Assembly (NCBI GenBank): GCA_016714005.1
Contig: JADJOA010000009.1
Coordinates: forward strand, 148,139-212,138
DNA: 64,000 bases
From: Bacteroidota bacterium
Lineage (GTDB): Bacteria; Bacteroidota; Bacteroidia; AKYH767-A; OLB10
Reading direction: 5' to 3'
Made by a program: the position numbers and the translations under genes. Shown one piece after another: positions 1 to 9,595 of this stretch (positions within the stretch are counted from its first letter, which is position 1; each line of letters starts with the position of its first letter). The notes beneath the pieces are model-generated. The model was not told the DNA's origin. It made no database searches and worked only from the letters and a program-made list of their open reading frames with translations.

Positions 1-224
1 TTAAAAATATGTGTTTATTGAGAGAGCAAAGTTATTTAATTAAGTTGGAGTTCTATATCCATGTGTTCGAAACCCTAAAACATAATGTTTTAGAAAGGTG
101 CGGCAGCAAAACACTTTTCGAGTGCAGTGGCTTCTGCCAAAATGGTGCGAACCCTCAATTGATTGGCAATAGAGTCGTGAGCAAGTGCGCAAAAATCAAT
201 TGAAGGTTGGCATTTTGGCTTGAA

Positions 225-258
225 CTTTTGCTCCACTTTTGTTTCAAGACAAAAGTGG
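225..258. repeat. Intergenic hairpin (10-bp stem)
   Basis: Bases 233-242 and 249-258 are perfect inverted copies (ccacttttgt / acaaaagtgg) around a 6-base loop. No T-run follows, so it is not a classic terminator. It resembles dispersed intergenic hairpins common in Bacteroidota. The rest of 1-404 holds only short ORFs without protein-like character. Confidence 0.5.
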
Positions 259-404
259 AATAAAGAAAAAACTAAATCAGTTTTCAATTTCATAAATAAA
301 CTTTTGCTTGTTCTTATTTCGTAAATCAGGTTTCGAACTCTTGCGGACTGCATCTTGCTATTGAAGCCTTCTCATACATCATCAAAAAAACAATTCCTAA
401 ACAT

Positions 405-412
405 TACTTTTG
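405..412 (+). promoter_or_regulatory. Candidate -7 element of the tmRNA promoter
   Basis: TACTTTTG matches the Bacteroidota -7 consensus TAnnTTTG and lies 40 bases before the mature tmRNA 5' end, which leaves a short 5' leader for RNase P to remove. No TTTG box sits at the expected 19-21 base distance upstream, so the call rests on one half-site. Confidence 0.4.
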
Positions 413-451
413 CGCAATCGTTCATTGAAAAAAGTTATTGAACACAAATAT

Positions 452-848
452 GGGGCCGCCAGGTTTCGACAGCGTGATAAATAACTGTGTAAGCATGTGG
501 TGCATTGTGAAAGTGGCACCTTAATATCAATTCTCAATCGCTTAAATGGCGAAACATCTTACGCGCTTGCAGCTTAATCCGCCCAAGGCGGATTGCCTAA
601 TCCCGCTCCTCAGGTAGGAGCCGGACAAGCTACCCTGTTATAACAACTGTCTGTTTTGTTGTAACGCTGGGTATCATCATTTCAGACTGGTTATTGCAAG
701 GTTCCGGTGCAGTAATAAGATAAAGGAAATAAGGATAATCGCGGAGGGCATTTTACCACAGGTTATCCCGACAATTAAGTAAATGCTAAACATGTAGAAA
801 GCGCAGGTATTGCATGTCTGCACGTGGGTTCAAATCCCACCGGCTCCA
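452..848 (+). ncRNA. ssrA: Transfer-messenger RNA (tmRNA)
   Basis: tmRNA rescues stalled ribosomes with SmpB and adds a degradation tag. The 5' end (ggggccg, 452-458) pairs with cggctcc (841-847) as a 7-bp acceptor stem with one G-U, followed by discriminator A848; CCA is not encoded. The T arm is gtggg-ttcaaat-cccac near 824-840. The tag reading frame runs from Gly codon 548-550 to TAA 575-577 and encodes GETSYALAA, ending in the usual ALAA degron. A helix (aatccgcc/ggcggatt, 576-594) overlaps the tag stop codon as expected for helix 5. Length of about 397 nt is normal. It is single-piece, not permuted. The 3' end is the first copy of the tandem repeat that follows. Confidence 0.97.
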
Positions 849-920
849 CAAAAAGAAAAAAGGCATATTAGTTATTGCCAATTAGCAGAATAATGTAAAA
901 GAATTTAAAAGGTGGGATTC

Positions 921-1007
921 ATGAGCAACCAAAATAGATTTACAAAGTGCGAACTAAATCCCACCGGCTCCACTGTAAAAGAAAAGCAGTTGGCAATAAC
1001 CAATTAG
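921..1007 (+). CDS. Putative 28-residue micro-ORF, repeat unit 1
   Basis: ATG at 921 opens 28 codons and ends at TAG 1005-1007. The peptide begins MSNQNRFTKCELNPTGS and ends KEKQLAITN. The codons for NPTGS are the copied tmRNA 3' terminus. The leader is aaaggtggga, a weak Shine-Dalgarno that can be masked by the 9-bp stem with 957-965. It differs from unit 2 by one residue (Thr for Ile at position 8). No family is recognised. Coding status is uncertain: the case rests on start, leader and conservation between units, and identity between units may simply reflect recent duplication. Confidence 0.3.
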   Translation: MSNQNRFTKCELNPTGSTVKEKQLAITN

Positions 1008-1042
1008 CAGAATAATGTAAAAGAATTTATAAGGAGGGATTC

Positions 1043-1129
1043 ATGAGCAACCAAAATAGATTTATAAAGTGCGAACTAAATCCCACCGGCTCCACTGTAA
1101 AAGAAAAGCAGTTGGCAATAACCAATTAG
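1043..1129 (+). CDS. Putative 28-residue micro-ORF, repeat unit 2
   Basis: ATG at 1043 follows aaggaggga with a spacer of a few bases, a near-perfect Shine-Dalgarno that is unusual in Bacteroidota, where most genes lack one. The peptide of 28 residues (MSNQNRFIKCELNPTGS...KQLAITN) ends at TAG 1127-1129 inside the next unit. It is hydrophilic with a net positive charge. It is not a known family. The E. coli tyrT repeats also encode a small basic peptide (Tpr), which is an analogy of layout only. Confidence 0.35.
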   Translation: MSNQNRFIKCELNPTGSTVKEKQLAITN

Positions 1130-1164
1130 CATAATGGTGTAAAAGAATTTATAAGGAGGGATTC

Positions 1165-1227
1165 ATGAGCAACCAAAATAGATTTATAAAGTGCGAACTA
1201 AATCCCACCGGCTCCATTTACTTGTAA
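1165..1227 (+). CDS. Putative 20-residue micro-ORF, last repeat unit
   Basis: ATG at 1165 has the same aaggaggga leader and the same first 17 codons as unit 2. Where the repeat array stops after the fourth tmRNA-end copy, the frame runs into unique DNA and ends at TAA 1225-1227, giving a shorter tail (IYL). Coding is unproven. Confidence 0.3.
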   Translation: MSNQNRFIKCELNPTGSIYL

Positions 1228-1303
1228 ATTGATTAACTGTTATTAACCAAATTGAAAATACCAAAACACTGTTAACTTCGTTTCTTAAAAAATAAAATTA
1301 ACT

Positions 1304-2680
1304 ATGGATAGTAAACCTTCCTTTTTTGAAAAACTAAACGCATGGGCTCGCAGGTCAATCACTTTAAAACTTATTTCTATTGGAATTTTAATTCTTCTGC
1401 TCCTTATTCCATCAAGCATGATTCAGTCACTTATTTACGAGCGCGAAAACATAAGAGATGAGGCAATTAATGAAGTAAGTTCTAAATGGGGCAATTCACA
1501 AACCATAGGTGGGCCAGTGCTAACCATTCCGTACGTATTTAGAGAAACTGATGACAAAGGCAAAACTTATATTAGCACCCGCTATGCACATTTTTTACCC
1601 GATGATTTAAACATAAACGGCACACTTACTCCAGAAAAACGTTACCGCGGCATTTATGTAGTGGTGCTTTACAATTCTGTGCTGCAGGTAAAGGCTCGTT
1701 CAGTTTTCCTAATCTCGATCCGCTTAATATTCCCGAAAGCGATTTTATTTTTAAAGATGCCTTTATATCCATTGGCATAACAGATATGAAGGGCATTAAA
1801 GAGAATATTGATTTTAAACTGAACGATACTGTTTATGCTTTTAACCCCGGAATAGTTACACATGAAATTTTTAGATCCGGAGTGAGTTTCCCTGTTAATC
1901 TTAAAAAAGAAAACAAATACGATTTTGGTTTTACACTTAACCTCAATGGCAGCAGTAACATTAAATTCTTACCATTTGGAAAAGAAACCAATGTTACACT
2001 AAACTCTACATGGCAAAGCCCAAGTTTTGAAGGATATAAACTCCCTGACAGTAGAACCATAAATGAAAAGGGGTTTACAGCAAACTGGAAAATGACACAA
2101 CTGAACAGAAATTATCCTCAACAGGGCTTGGGTGCATTTATTGGTGGTAATTATTCTGATGCTGACGGAAATAATTACTCTGATGAAAACTACGCTGCTT
2201 TTGGTGTTAGATTGTTATTGCCCATAGATGAGTACCAGAAAACAACACGCTCAGTAAAATATTGCCTCATGTTTATCATCATTACTTTTCTTACTTTCTT
2301 TTTTGTAGAAGTGCTTAACCGCAAACGTATACATGCCATACAGTATTTGCTTGTGGGCTTTGCCGTTTGTTTGTTTTATGTGTTGTTACTTTCCATTTCA
2401 GAGCATTTAAAATTCAATAGTGCATACCTTATTGGTTGCGTAAGCATACTTACGTTAATTACTTTTTTACGCATGGTATATTTTCCGCAATGTAAAACTA
2501 ACTGCTGTTTTCAGTGGCATGCTTGCGTTGTTATATGGCTTCTTTTATTCATTGCTTCAGTTAGAAGATTATGCCTTGCTGCTTGGCAGTATTGGCTTGT
2601 TTATTATTTTGGCTACTATCATGTACCTAACCCGGAAAATAGATTGGTATGCCATAAGTTCACAGGAGGAAAGGGAGTAA
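1304..2680 (+). CDS. creD: CreD-family inner membrane protein (frameshifted)
   Basis: The product is recognised from the N-terminal arginine-rich start, the membrane segment LKLISIGILILLLLIPSSM and the conserved VSSKWGNSQTIGGPVL stretch, followed by a periplasmic domain and four C-terminal membrane segments. CreD proteins belong to a cell-envelope integrity family whose biochemical role is unclear. The frame changes near 1690 (from YRGIYVVV... to GSFSFPNLDP...) and near 2480 (into a frame reading VKLTAVFSGMLALLYGFFYS). The last frame ends in SSQEERE at TAA 2678-2680, which gives a normal family length of about 455 residues. Both breaks look like single-base errors. It stands alone, with about 135 bases to the next gene, which hold a small hairpin (gcgaa/ttcgc, 2761-2778). 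Confidence 0.85.
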
Positions 2681-2815
2681 AATAATAGTCATTGCAAAAG
2701 CGCATAGCCTCGGGTAACCAACCTCTTGCCCACTTATTAAACCGGCATTGCCAATGTAGGGCGAAGTAATATATTCGCGTTCCATTAAAATATTTCTCTA
2801 ACCCTACATCAAAAA

Positions 2816-5633
2816 ATGATTAAAAAAATTAACTCAGTTATTGCGCTTGCTTTATGTTTTTCTTTTACCAACGCCATTGCACATGCAGGTAATAAAACAT
2901 TCAGGCTGCCGGCAAATGTTACAACTGCCGATTATCAACCCAACACAATTGTTGTAAAGTTTAAGCCCGAATTCAGGCAGGCAATGTTTGCTGCAAGCAA
3001 TCAAAACAAAGCCTTAAATAATATTGCTACAGGCATTGGAGCTTATTCGTTAACCAAACTTTTTCCGGTACATAAGGAACCAACCGCCACAGTAAATGCA
3101 AGAGGAGAAAAATTAGTTGATCTATCATTAATTGCACAGTTAAAATTTTCCTCAATCCCCAACATTGAAAAGGCTATTAATGCTTTGCTTGCCACCGGCA
3201 TGTTTTGAGTATGACGAACCAAAATACACACATAAGTCCTTTTACACTCCCAATGACCCAAGCATAGGTCAGCAGTATTTTTTAACAAAAATACAGGCAT
3301 ATAATGCCTGGGATATTTCAAAAGGGGATACAAATATTGTAATTGGTATTGTTGATTCGGGTACTGACTGGAATCACCCTGACCTGGAAGCAAACGTTCA
3401 GCTAAATTACAACGACCCCATTAATGGAACTGATGACGATAGCGATGGTTATACTGATAACTACCGTGGTTGGGATGTAAGTATGAATGACAATAACCCA
3501 ATGGTTGATATGTCAAACCACGGCTCGCATGTATCGGGTTGTGCAGCTGCGGTAACAGATAATGCAACCGGTGTGGCAAGCCCCGGCTTCTACACAAGAT
3601 TTTTGCCTGTTAAAGCCGCCAGTTCAACGGCTACCACAACCATAGATGCCGGTTACGAAGGAATAGTTTATGCTGCTGATCATGGCTGCGATATTATCAA
3701 CTGCTCATGGGGCGGACCCGGTGGCGGGCAGTTAGGACAAGATGCAGTTACATACGCAACCATTAACATGGGTGCATTGGTGGTAGCATCAGCCGGAAAC
3801 AGTGGTGTTGATGAGGCTAATTATCCTGCATCATACCTATATGCATTTAACGTGGCTTCAACCAACACACAGGATAACAAAAGTGGTTTTTCAACTTTTA
3901 ATTATTCTGTTGATGTATCAGCACCTGGCAGCCAGATTTATTCTACCGTTTTCAACAATTCTTATACAAACATGAGCGGCACATCTATGGCATCGCCAAT
4001 AACAGCCGGATGTGCTGCAATTGTAAAAGCTATGAACCCAACATTTAACGGCTTACAGTGTGGTGAGCAGTTACGCATGACTGCTGATAACATATACACC
4101 TTATCAGGCAATTTACCATATATAAATAAATTAGGAGGCGGAAGAGTGAATCTTTACAGAGCTTTAACCGAAACACCAATGTCTGTGCGGATGGATAATC
4201 TTGTTCAGGTAGATGGAAATGATAATGCATTTGTGGTTGGTGATACGTTGCAAATTACAGGCGATATTATCAACTACCTTGCAGCCACCACCAACCTTAC
4301 TGTTACACTTTCTTCTACATCAACTTACGTTACAGTGCTTGATGGCACAACCAGCCCCGGTGCTATGGCAACTTTAACTACCGTAAACAATAATGCAGAT
4401 CCGTTTACAGTAAAAATAAATCCAACGGCCCCTGTAAATGCTGTAATAAATTTTACACTCACATTTACAGATGGTACTTACACCTCTTCTCAATTTTTCT
4501 CCATAGTTGTAAATGTTGATTATATAAATATTACCATAAATGATGTCCTAACCACTATTACCAGCAAGGGAAGAATTTTTTACAATGGTACCGGGCAACT
4601 GGAAGGACTAGGTTTTGATTACCTTGGAGATAATTTAATTTACGAAGGCGGATTAATGATTGGCACGCCAAGCAATGTTGCTGATAATACGCGCGATGCC
4701 GGCACAAACGATAATGATTTTGTGTCTCAGAATGCAGTGCAAAAACTATTACCTTCTGTAAAATCTGATTTTGATCTGTTTGGAAAGTTTAACGACAACA
4801 ACGCTTCACCCAGATTAAACTTACTGGTTTCGCACAAAGCATGGGCATGGGATGCGAACCCTTTCCGCAAGTTTGTTATAGTACAATACAACATAAAAAA
4901 CACCGGGCAAATTCGCTTAATAGTTTATACGCTGGTATTTTTTGCGATTGGGACATACAAACTTTTGCGAACAACAAAGCAGCCACCGATAATACTGTAA
5001 ACATGGGTTATACCGGTGTACCGATCCGTCAGGAAAATTTGCAGAATTAAATTACTTACATCAACACCGTTTGTAAATTACGCAATTGATAATGTTGCAG
5101 GAGGCAGTGGCGGAATTGATATTACCAACGATTATACATCAACCGAAAAATACACTTCACTTTCAACCAACCGTGCCACAGCTGGCGGTGCAGGCACGGG
5201 AGTGGATGTTTGTCAGGTAACCTCTACCGGACCTTTTACAATTGCTTCAAACGATTCGGTAACGGTTGCGTTTGCCATACTTGCAGGTGATGATTTGGTT
5301 GATTTACAAAACTCAGCAACCCAGGCACAAATTAAATATGATGAAGCCACCTCTGTAAAAAATGTAACAGGCAACAATGGCTTTATGTTTTTTGCACCTT
5401 ATCCAAATCCATCAAGTAATTTATGTGAATTGAAATTTACTTTACAAAAGAGTTCTGCTGTTTCTATTACTCTTCTGAATAGTTTAGGGCAAATGGTTTA
5501 TAATAGTTACGAAAATTATGGCGCGGGTGTTAATACTAAAATGATTAATACTGAAAAGTTAGGTGCCGGAGTGTATACTTGCTTAATAAAGGTAAACGAA
5601 AGTATGCTTACTCATAAGTTGATGGTGGAATAA
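2816..5633 (+). CDS. Secreted S8 (subtilisin-like) peptidase with type IX sorting tail (frameshifted)
   Basis: The product is a secreted serine protease. The signal peptide is MIKKINSVIALALCFSF..AHA. The catalytic triad is visible as Asp in IVDSGTDWNHPDL, His in NHGSHVSG and Ser in MSGTSMASPITAG. Beta-rich domains follow, and a type A C-terminal sorting domain begins at YPNPSSNLCELKF and ends LMVE, so export by the type IX secretion system is inferred. Frame changes occur near 3203 (a TTTT run), near 4905 and near 5030; the pieces join into one protein of about 940 residues. A strong terminator lies 28 bases downstream. A second S8 peptidase with the same tail type lies at 38.5 kb. Confidence 0.9.
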
Positions 5634-5660
5634 ACGCATAAGAAAGTTCTTTTTTTTGTT

Positions 5661-5698
5661 AAAAATGCGTTGAGGATAACAAACCTCAACGCATTTTT
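5661..5698. terminator. Bidirectional terminator
   Basis: A perfect 15-bp stem (aaaaatgcgttgagg, 5661-5675, with its complement at 5684-5698) closes an 8-base loop and has A-rich and T-rich ends. It lies between the convergent S8 peptidase and EEP hydrolase genes and can serve both. Confidence 0.9.
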
Positions 5699-6830
5699 TA
5701 TTTCACCGAAATGTTACAAACAACAGGATAATGATCGGAAAGATCTTTTTTAATGACGCGGTAATCAGAAGAAGTTATTCTTTTATCATGTAGTATGTAA
5801 TCAATTCTAAATGCCGGAAAGGCGCCATTGTAAGTAGTGGAAAGGCCTTTGCCGCTTTCTTCAAATGCATCAATTAATTTATCCGATAGTTTATTATAAG
5901 TGTAGGATGCAGGAGTGTCGTTAAAATCTCCAACAATCATTACCGGATAAGGGCTTTTAGTAATATGTTCAGCAATGAGATTAACCTGCGATGCACGTAA
6001 TACAAAAGCTTTTTTGAGTCGGGTCATTACGCCCTCCAATCCATCAATCTGTTTTTGATCGGCAGACAATTCAACAGATTTGATAAACTTATAATCCTCG
6101 GGCTTGAAACGAATGGATTGAAGATGCACATTATAAATTCTAACGGTATCTTTATCACTTAAAACCACATCGGTACAAATAGCGCCATTTGATTGAGCTT
6201 TGTTATGAAAAACAGTTTCCTTTCTAATAACGGGTAAGTTTGTCATTGTAACAACACCAAAATAATCGGTGCCATAAAGAAAAACCGGAAAAAGTGTATG
6301 CACCTCGTTTAGTTGGAGCAGTTGTTTTAGCGAATCTAAATTACGGTAATCGGCAATTGTACTCGAATAAAATTCTGGAAGCAAACTATAGAAGGATTTT
6401 GATTTTTGATAAGTTCAAACATCTCAGCTTTGGTCTCCGAGGTTTTGCTCCAGTTGTACAAATCGAATACACGTACATTATAAGTGAGCAAGTTAATTCC
6501 GTCATTATTTGAAGGGTTGCTGGTGCTAAAGTTAAAGTGATTTAAAAAAACCCGTATGCCAAACAGAAAAACCATGAGATGCAGAAAAAGTATTTTTCTT
6601 TTTCGAACAATGTTTATAACAAGAAGTATAATATTTAATAGATACAGATAGACAAAGCCAAGACCAAACAATGCAATAAACCATACTTTTTGAGGATTAA
6701 CATAAGGAGCCAAACATGCCAATAAAGTTGAAATCAGAACTGACCAAGAAATTATAAATCTTAGGAAAGAGAAAAGGGTATATTTTTTTTTACGCGGTTC
6801 CTGCTCAGGGGCAGTGATTTTAAATGGCAT
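5698..6830 (-). CDS. Membrane-anchored endonuclease/exonuclease/phosphatase family protein (frameshifted)
   Basis: The N-terminus has about three hydrophobic segments (residues 20-95), followed by an EEP fold: LLTYNVRVFDLYNW, then NPSIVCFQ, GDFNDTPASY and the C-terminal SDHYPVV. These are the metal- and phosphate-binding motifs of the DNase I/EEP superfamily, which hydrolyses phosphodiesters of nucleic acids, lipids or sugars; the substrate here is unknown. The frame changes near 6390, where IVCFQNF should continue into YSSTIADYRNL. The joined length of about 375 residues is usual for the membrane-linked Bacteroidota form. It is followed 24 bases away by the symporter gene on the same strand, which is transcribed first. 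Confidence 0.85.
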
Positions 6831-6854
6831 TTATAAAGAGGGTATATTTTATAT

Positions 6855-8309
6855 TTATGCTTCTGGTTTCACTTTTGAAATAACCATCAACCCCAAAAAG
6901 GTAATAAGTCCGTTTACTATCAGTAGTTCAATACCAAATTTGTAACCACCCGGTGCATACTCGTTAAGCAACCAGCAAAGAACCGGAGAAAGCAAACAAA
7001 CCAATACCACTTGCCAGTTATCAGTAATTAATCTTTTGGTAAACATGCCAAAGGCAAATAAACCAAGAAGCGGTCCGTAAGTATAACTTGCTACTTTTAA
7101 AATGGTGTATATCACTGAAGTTTCTATCAACTTTTGATATGCAACAATAAGCAGCATAAATACAATTGTAATTATGATATGTACACGCCTGCGAAGGTTG
7201 GCTTTTTGTTGCTCAGTTAAATCGTTTCTTTCTTTTAATCCCAGTATGTCAATGCAAAAGGATGAAGTGAGAGCAGTAAGAGCACCATCAGCACTGGGGA
7301 ATAATGCTGATACAAGACCTATAATAAAAATTAATCCTGCTATAGGCGGTAAATGATTTAGCGCAATAAAAGAAAAAGTTTCGTCAGTTTTTGGAGGCAG
7401 TGTAATTCCATTGTTGCTTGCATACAAATAAAGAGATGCACCCAGTATTAAAAAAAGAAGGTTGATGAAAATTAAAATTACACTGAACAAAATCATGTTC
7501 TTTTGTGAATTGCGCAGGTTGCTTACCGAAATATTTTTTTGCATCATTTCCTGGTCAAGCCCGGTCATGGTTATGGTTATAAAAGCACCGCCTAAAATTT
7601 GCTTAAGAAAAAAATTACCGCTTTTCCAGTCGCCTGTTTCAAATGCCTGGGTGTAACCATTACTGCTTATGGCAGAAAACAAATCAGTAAACGAAAGATT
7701 CATGGCATTACGAATTAAATATATGGTAAGCAGCAGGGATAGTATCATGCCTGTGGTTTGTAATGTATCTGTCCACACAATGGTTTTTACTCCACCCTGA
7801 AAAGTGTAAAGCAGAATTAAAAGCAGCACCACAAAAACAGTTACGGGGTATGGTATGTTTAATTGGTCTAACAACAGGTGTTGCAATACAATAAGAACAA
7901 GGTAAATACGAATGGAAGCACCGAGCGTGCGCGATAAAATAAAAAATGATGCACCGGTTTTGTAAGCGGTAATACCAAGCCTGTTTTTAAGGTAGGTGTA
8001 AATAGAAGTAAGATTCATGCGGTAATAAAGCGGAAGCAACATATATGCAACAACAATATATCCCAGAAAATAACCAATTACCACCTGCATGTAGGTAAAG
8101 TGCTTGACAGCAACCTCACCCGGCACACTCATAAAAGTAACTCCGCTAAGCGATGTGCCTATCATACCATACGCTACAAGCAACCAGTTAGATTTTTTTG
8201 CACCGATAAAAAAAGATTCGTTATCGCTATTGCGTGATGTGTACCATGCTATTATTAGCAGAACAATAAAGTAAACTGCAATAATGGAAAGTATAAACTG
8301 TGCCGACAT
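6855..8309 (-). CDS. Sodium:solute symporter (SSS family)
   Basis: This is an intact 484-residue polytopic protein with about thirteen membrane segments. Conserved features of the SSS/PutP family include FFIGAKKSNWLLVAYGMIGTSLSGVTFMS cut across the first sodium-binding region, the GGVKTIVWTD segment near residue 170 and the SADGALTALTSS segment near residue 340. It probably couples sodium entry to uptake of a small organic solute; the solute cannot be read from the sequence. It lies upstream of the EEP hydrolase on the minus strand, with a 24-base gap that suggests cotranscription. Confidence 0.9.
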   Translation of the reverse strand: MSAQFILSIIAVYFIVLLIIAWYTSRNSDNESFFIGAKKSNWLLVAYGMIGTSLSGVTFMSVPGEVAVKHFTYMQVVIGYFLGYIVVAYMLLPLYYRMNLTSIYTYLKNRLGITAYKTGASFFILSRTLGASIRIYLVLIVLQHLLLDQLNIPYPVTVFVVLLLILLYTFQGGVKTIVWTDTLQTTGMILSLLLTIYLIRNAMNLSFTDLFSAISSNGYTQAFETGDWKSGNFFLKQILGGAFITITMTGLDQEMMQKNISVSNLRNSQKNMILFSVILIFINLLFLILGASLYLYASNNGITLPPKTDETFSFIALNHLPPIAGLIFIIGLVSALFPSADGALTALTSSFCIDILGLKERNDLTEQQKANLRRRVHIIITIVFMLLIVAYQKLIETSVIYTILKVASYTYGPLLGLFAFGMFTKRLITDNWQVVLVCLLSPVLCWLLNEYAPGGYKFGIELLIVNGLITFLGLMVISKVKPEA

Positions 8310-8408
8310 GAATTGATACGTTTAAAGTTTTACAAGAATAACCTTAAAAAAAAGTCAATAACCCAGGGCAAATTCTATTTTTAAACAGTAGTGCATGGAA
8401 ATAAAAAT

Positions 8409-9559
8409 TTACTTCTCCCTGCTGCCAATGTACATCTCATATTTTAAGAGGCGGCATTCAATAGGTCCGTTAAAAAACTCCATTCGTCTTGTGGCTTTTA
8501 ATCCAATTTTTTTTGCAAGATTAGCCTGTCCGGTAAATATAAAGCGGTTTTGCCTGTGCATTGTCTCTTCAGAAAATCGCCAATTGATTTATAAAGCAAA
8601 ATAAGATCCTCCTCTTCTCCAAGTCTTTCTCCATATGGCGGGTTAATAATTACAACACCGTCACCTTCAGGTATTGGTGTTTCAGAAAAATCGCATCGCT
8701 GGAAATTAATCAGATGCTCCACTCCTGCCCTACTTGCATTTTCGCGGGCTGCTCTAATGGCTGATGATTCAACATCAGTTGCAATTATCTGTGGGAGGTC
8801 ATTTTCATTTACTTGCGTTGCAAGTTTGGTGGCATAATCTTTCGCAAAGCTTTCGTCATACATATTGTAGTGCATAAAAGAAAAATTATCTCTCAAAAGC
8901 GAAGGCATTTTATTTGCAGCCATTAATGCTGCTTCTATAGCAAAAGTACCACTCCCACACATAGGGTTTACAAAAGTGGTTTGCTTGTTCCAGCCTGTAG
9001 CCATTATGAGTGCGGCAGCAAGGTTTTCCTGCACAGGTGCCATAAAAGGATTGAGTCGGTAATTATGCTTATGCAACTGCTCGCCCGATGTATCTAAATA
9101 AACCCATGCTTTATTATCATGCCAGTGCACATGCAAAACTACTTCGCTTTTAAGCGGACCGGAGTTAGGGCGCTTCTTAAAATTTGAAGTAAAATAATCT
9201 ACCACAGCATCTTTACAAAGCTGGTTTAAAAACATGCTGTTGTTAATAGAGTGATGATTGGTTTGAGATGTAAACGAAATATACTTGTCGGCAGAGAAAT
9301 AATCAGCCCAATTAATTTTCTTTAGTTTATTAAAAAGGTCTTTTTGATCGCGGCTAAAAAATGTATCAACCAATAGCAAAACTCTATTAGCAGTGCGCAA
9401 AGCGTAGTTGAGTGTTACTACATCGTTATACGTGCCTTTAATAAATACTCCTGTAAAGTTTTCGTCCTCAGTTTTAAAACCAAGCTCTTCAAGTTCCTGC
9501 TTTAAATAAGGAACCACGTAAAGTGGGCAGGCAATATAAATGGTGTAAGTTTTTTCCAA
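8409..9559 (-). CDS. THUMP-domain class I rRNA methyltransferase, RlmL-like (frameshifted near the end)
   Basis: The N-terminal THUMP region (about residues 40-160) is followed by a Rossmann methyltransferase domain with NPMCGSGTFAIEAA (SAM loop) and INPPYGERLG, the NPPY signature of N-methylation of guanine. This suggests N2-methylguanosine formation in 23S rRNA. The in-frame ORF ends early at 8498. A single missing T near 8545 would restore FTGQANLAKKIGLKATRRM..., which ends at TAA 8409-8411 and matches the usual family end. Length after repair is about 383 residues. The next upstream gene on this strand lies off to the left. Confidence 0.88.
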
Positions 9560-9595
9560 CTGTTTAAAATAATTGCCTACAAAACTAAAAAAGCA

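Larger units (their letters stand above)
832..1216 (+). repeat. Tandem repeat of the tmRNA 3' end, about 3.1 units
   Basis: The 17-mer aaatcccaccggctcca that ends the tmRNA (832-848) recurs at 956-972, 1078-1094 and 1200-1216, giving periods of 124, 122 and 122 bases. The sequence between copies is also repeated: units 2 and 3 are nearly identical and unit 1 more diverged. Units are contiguous, with no unique spacers. In unit 1, ggtgggatt (911-919) is the exact complement of aatcccacc (957-965); units 2 and 3 carry a mismatch in this stem. Each unit contains a micro-ORF listed separately. The same architecture, tandem units each beginning with the 3' end of a stable RNA, is known for the tyrT repeats of E. 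coli; here the donor RNA is ssrA. Nothing shows whether the units are transcribed. Confidence 0.95.

Noticed and set aside
9..353. Short ORFs at the left edge on both strands
   Set aside because: They have no start context, family-like sequence or codon pattern, and they overlap a hairpin.
832..1216. CRISPR array behind tmRNA
   Set aside because: The units are about 122 bases, contiguous, without short repeats separated by unique spacers, and no cas genes are present.
452..1300. Integrated genomic island at the tmRNA attachment site
   Set aside because: No integrase or phage-like gene follows; the four copies of the tmRNA end lie only 122 bases apart.
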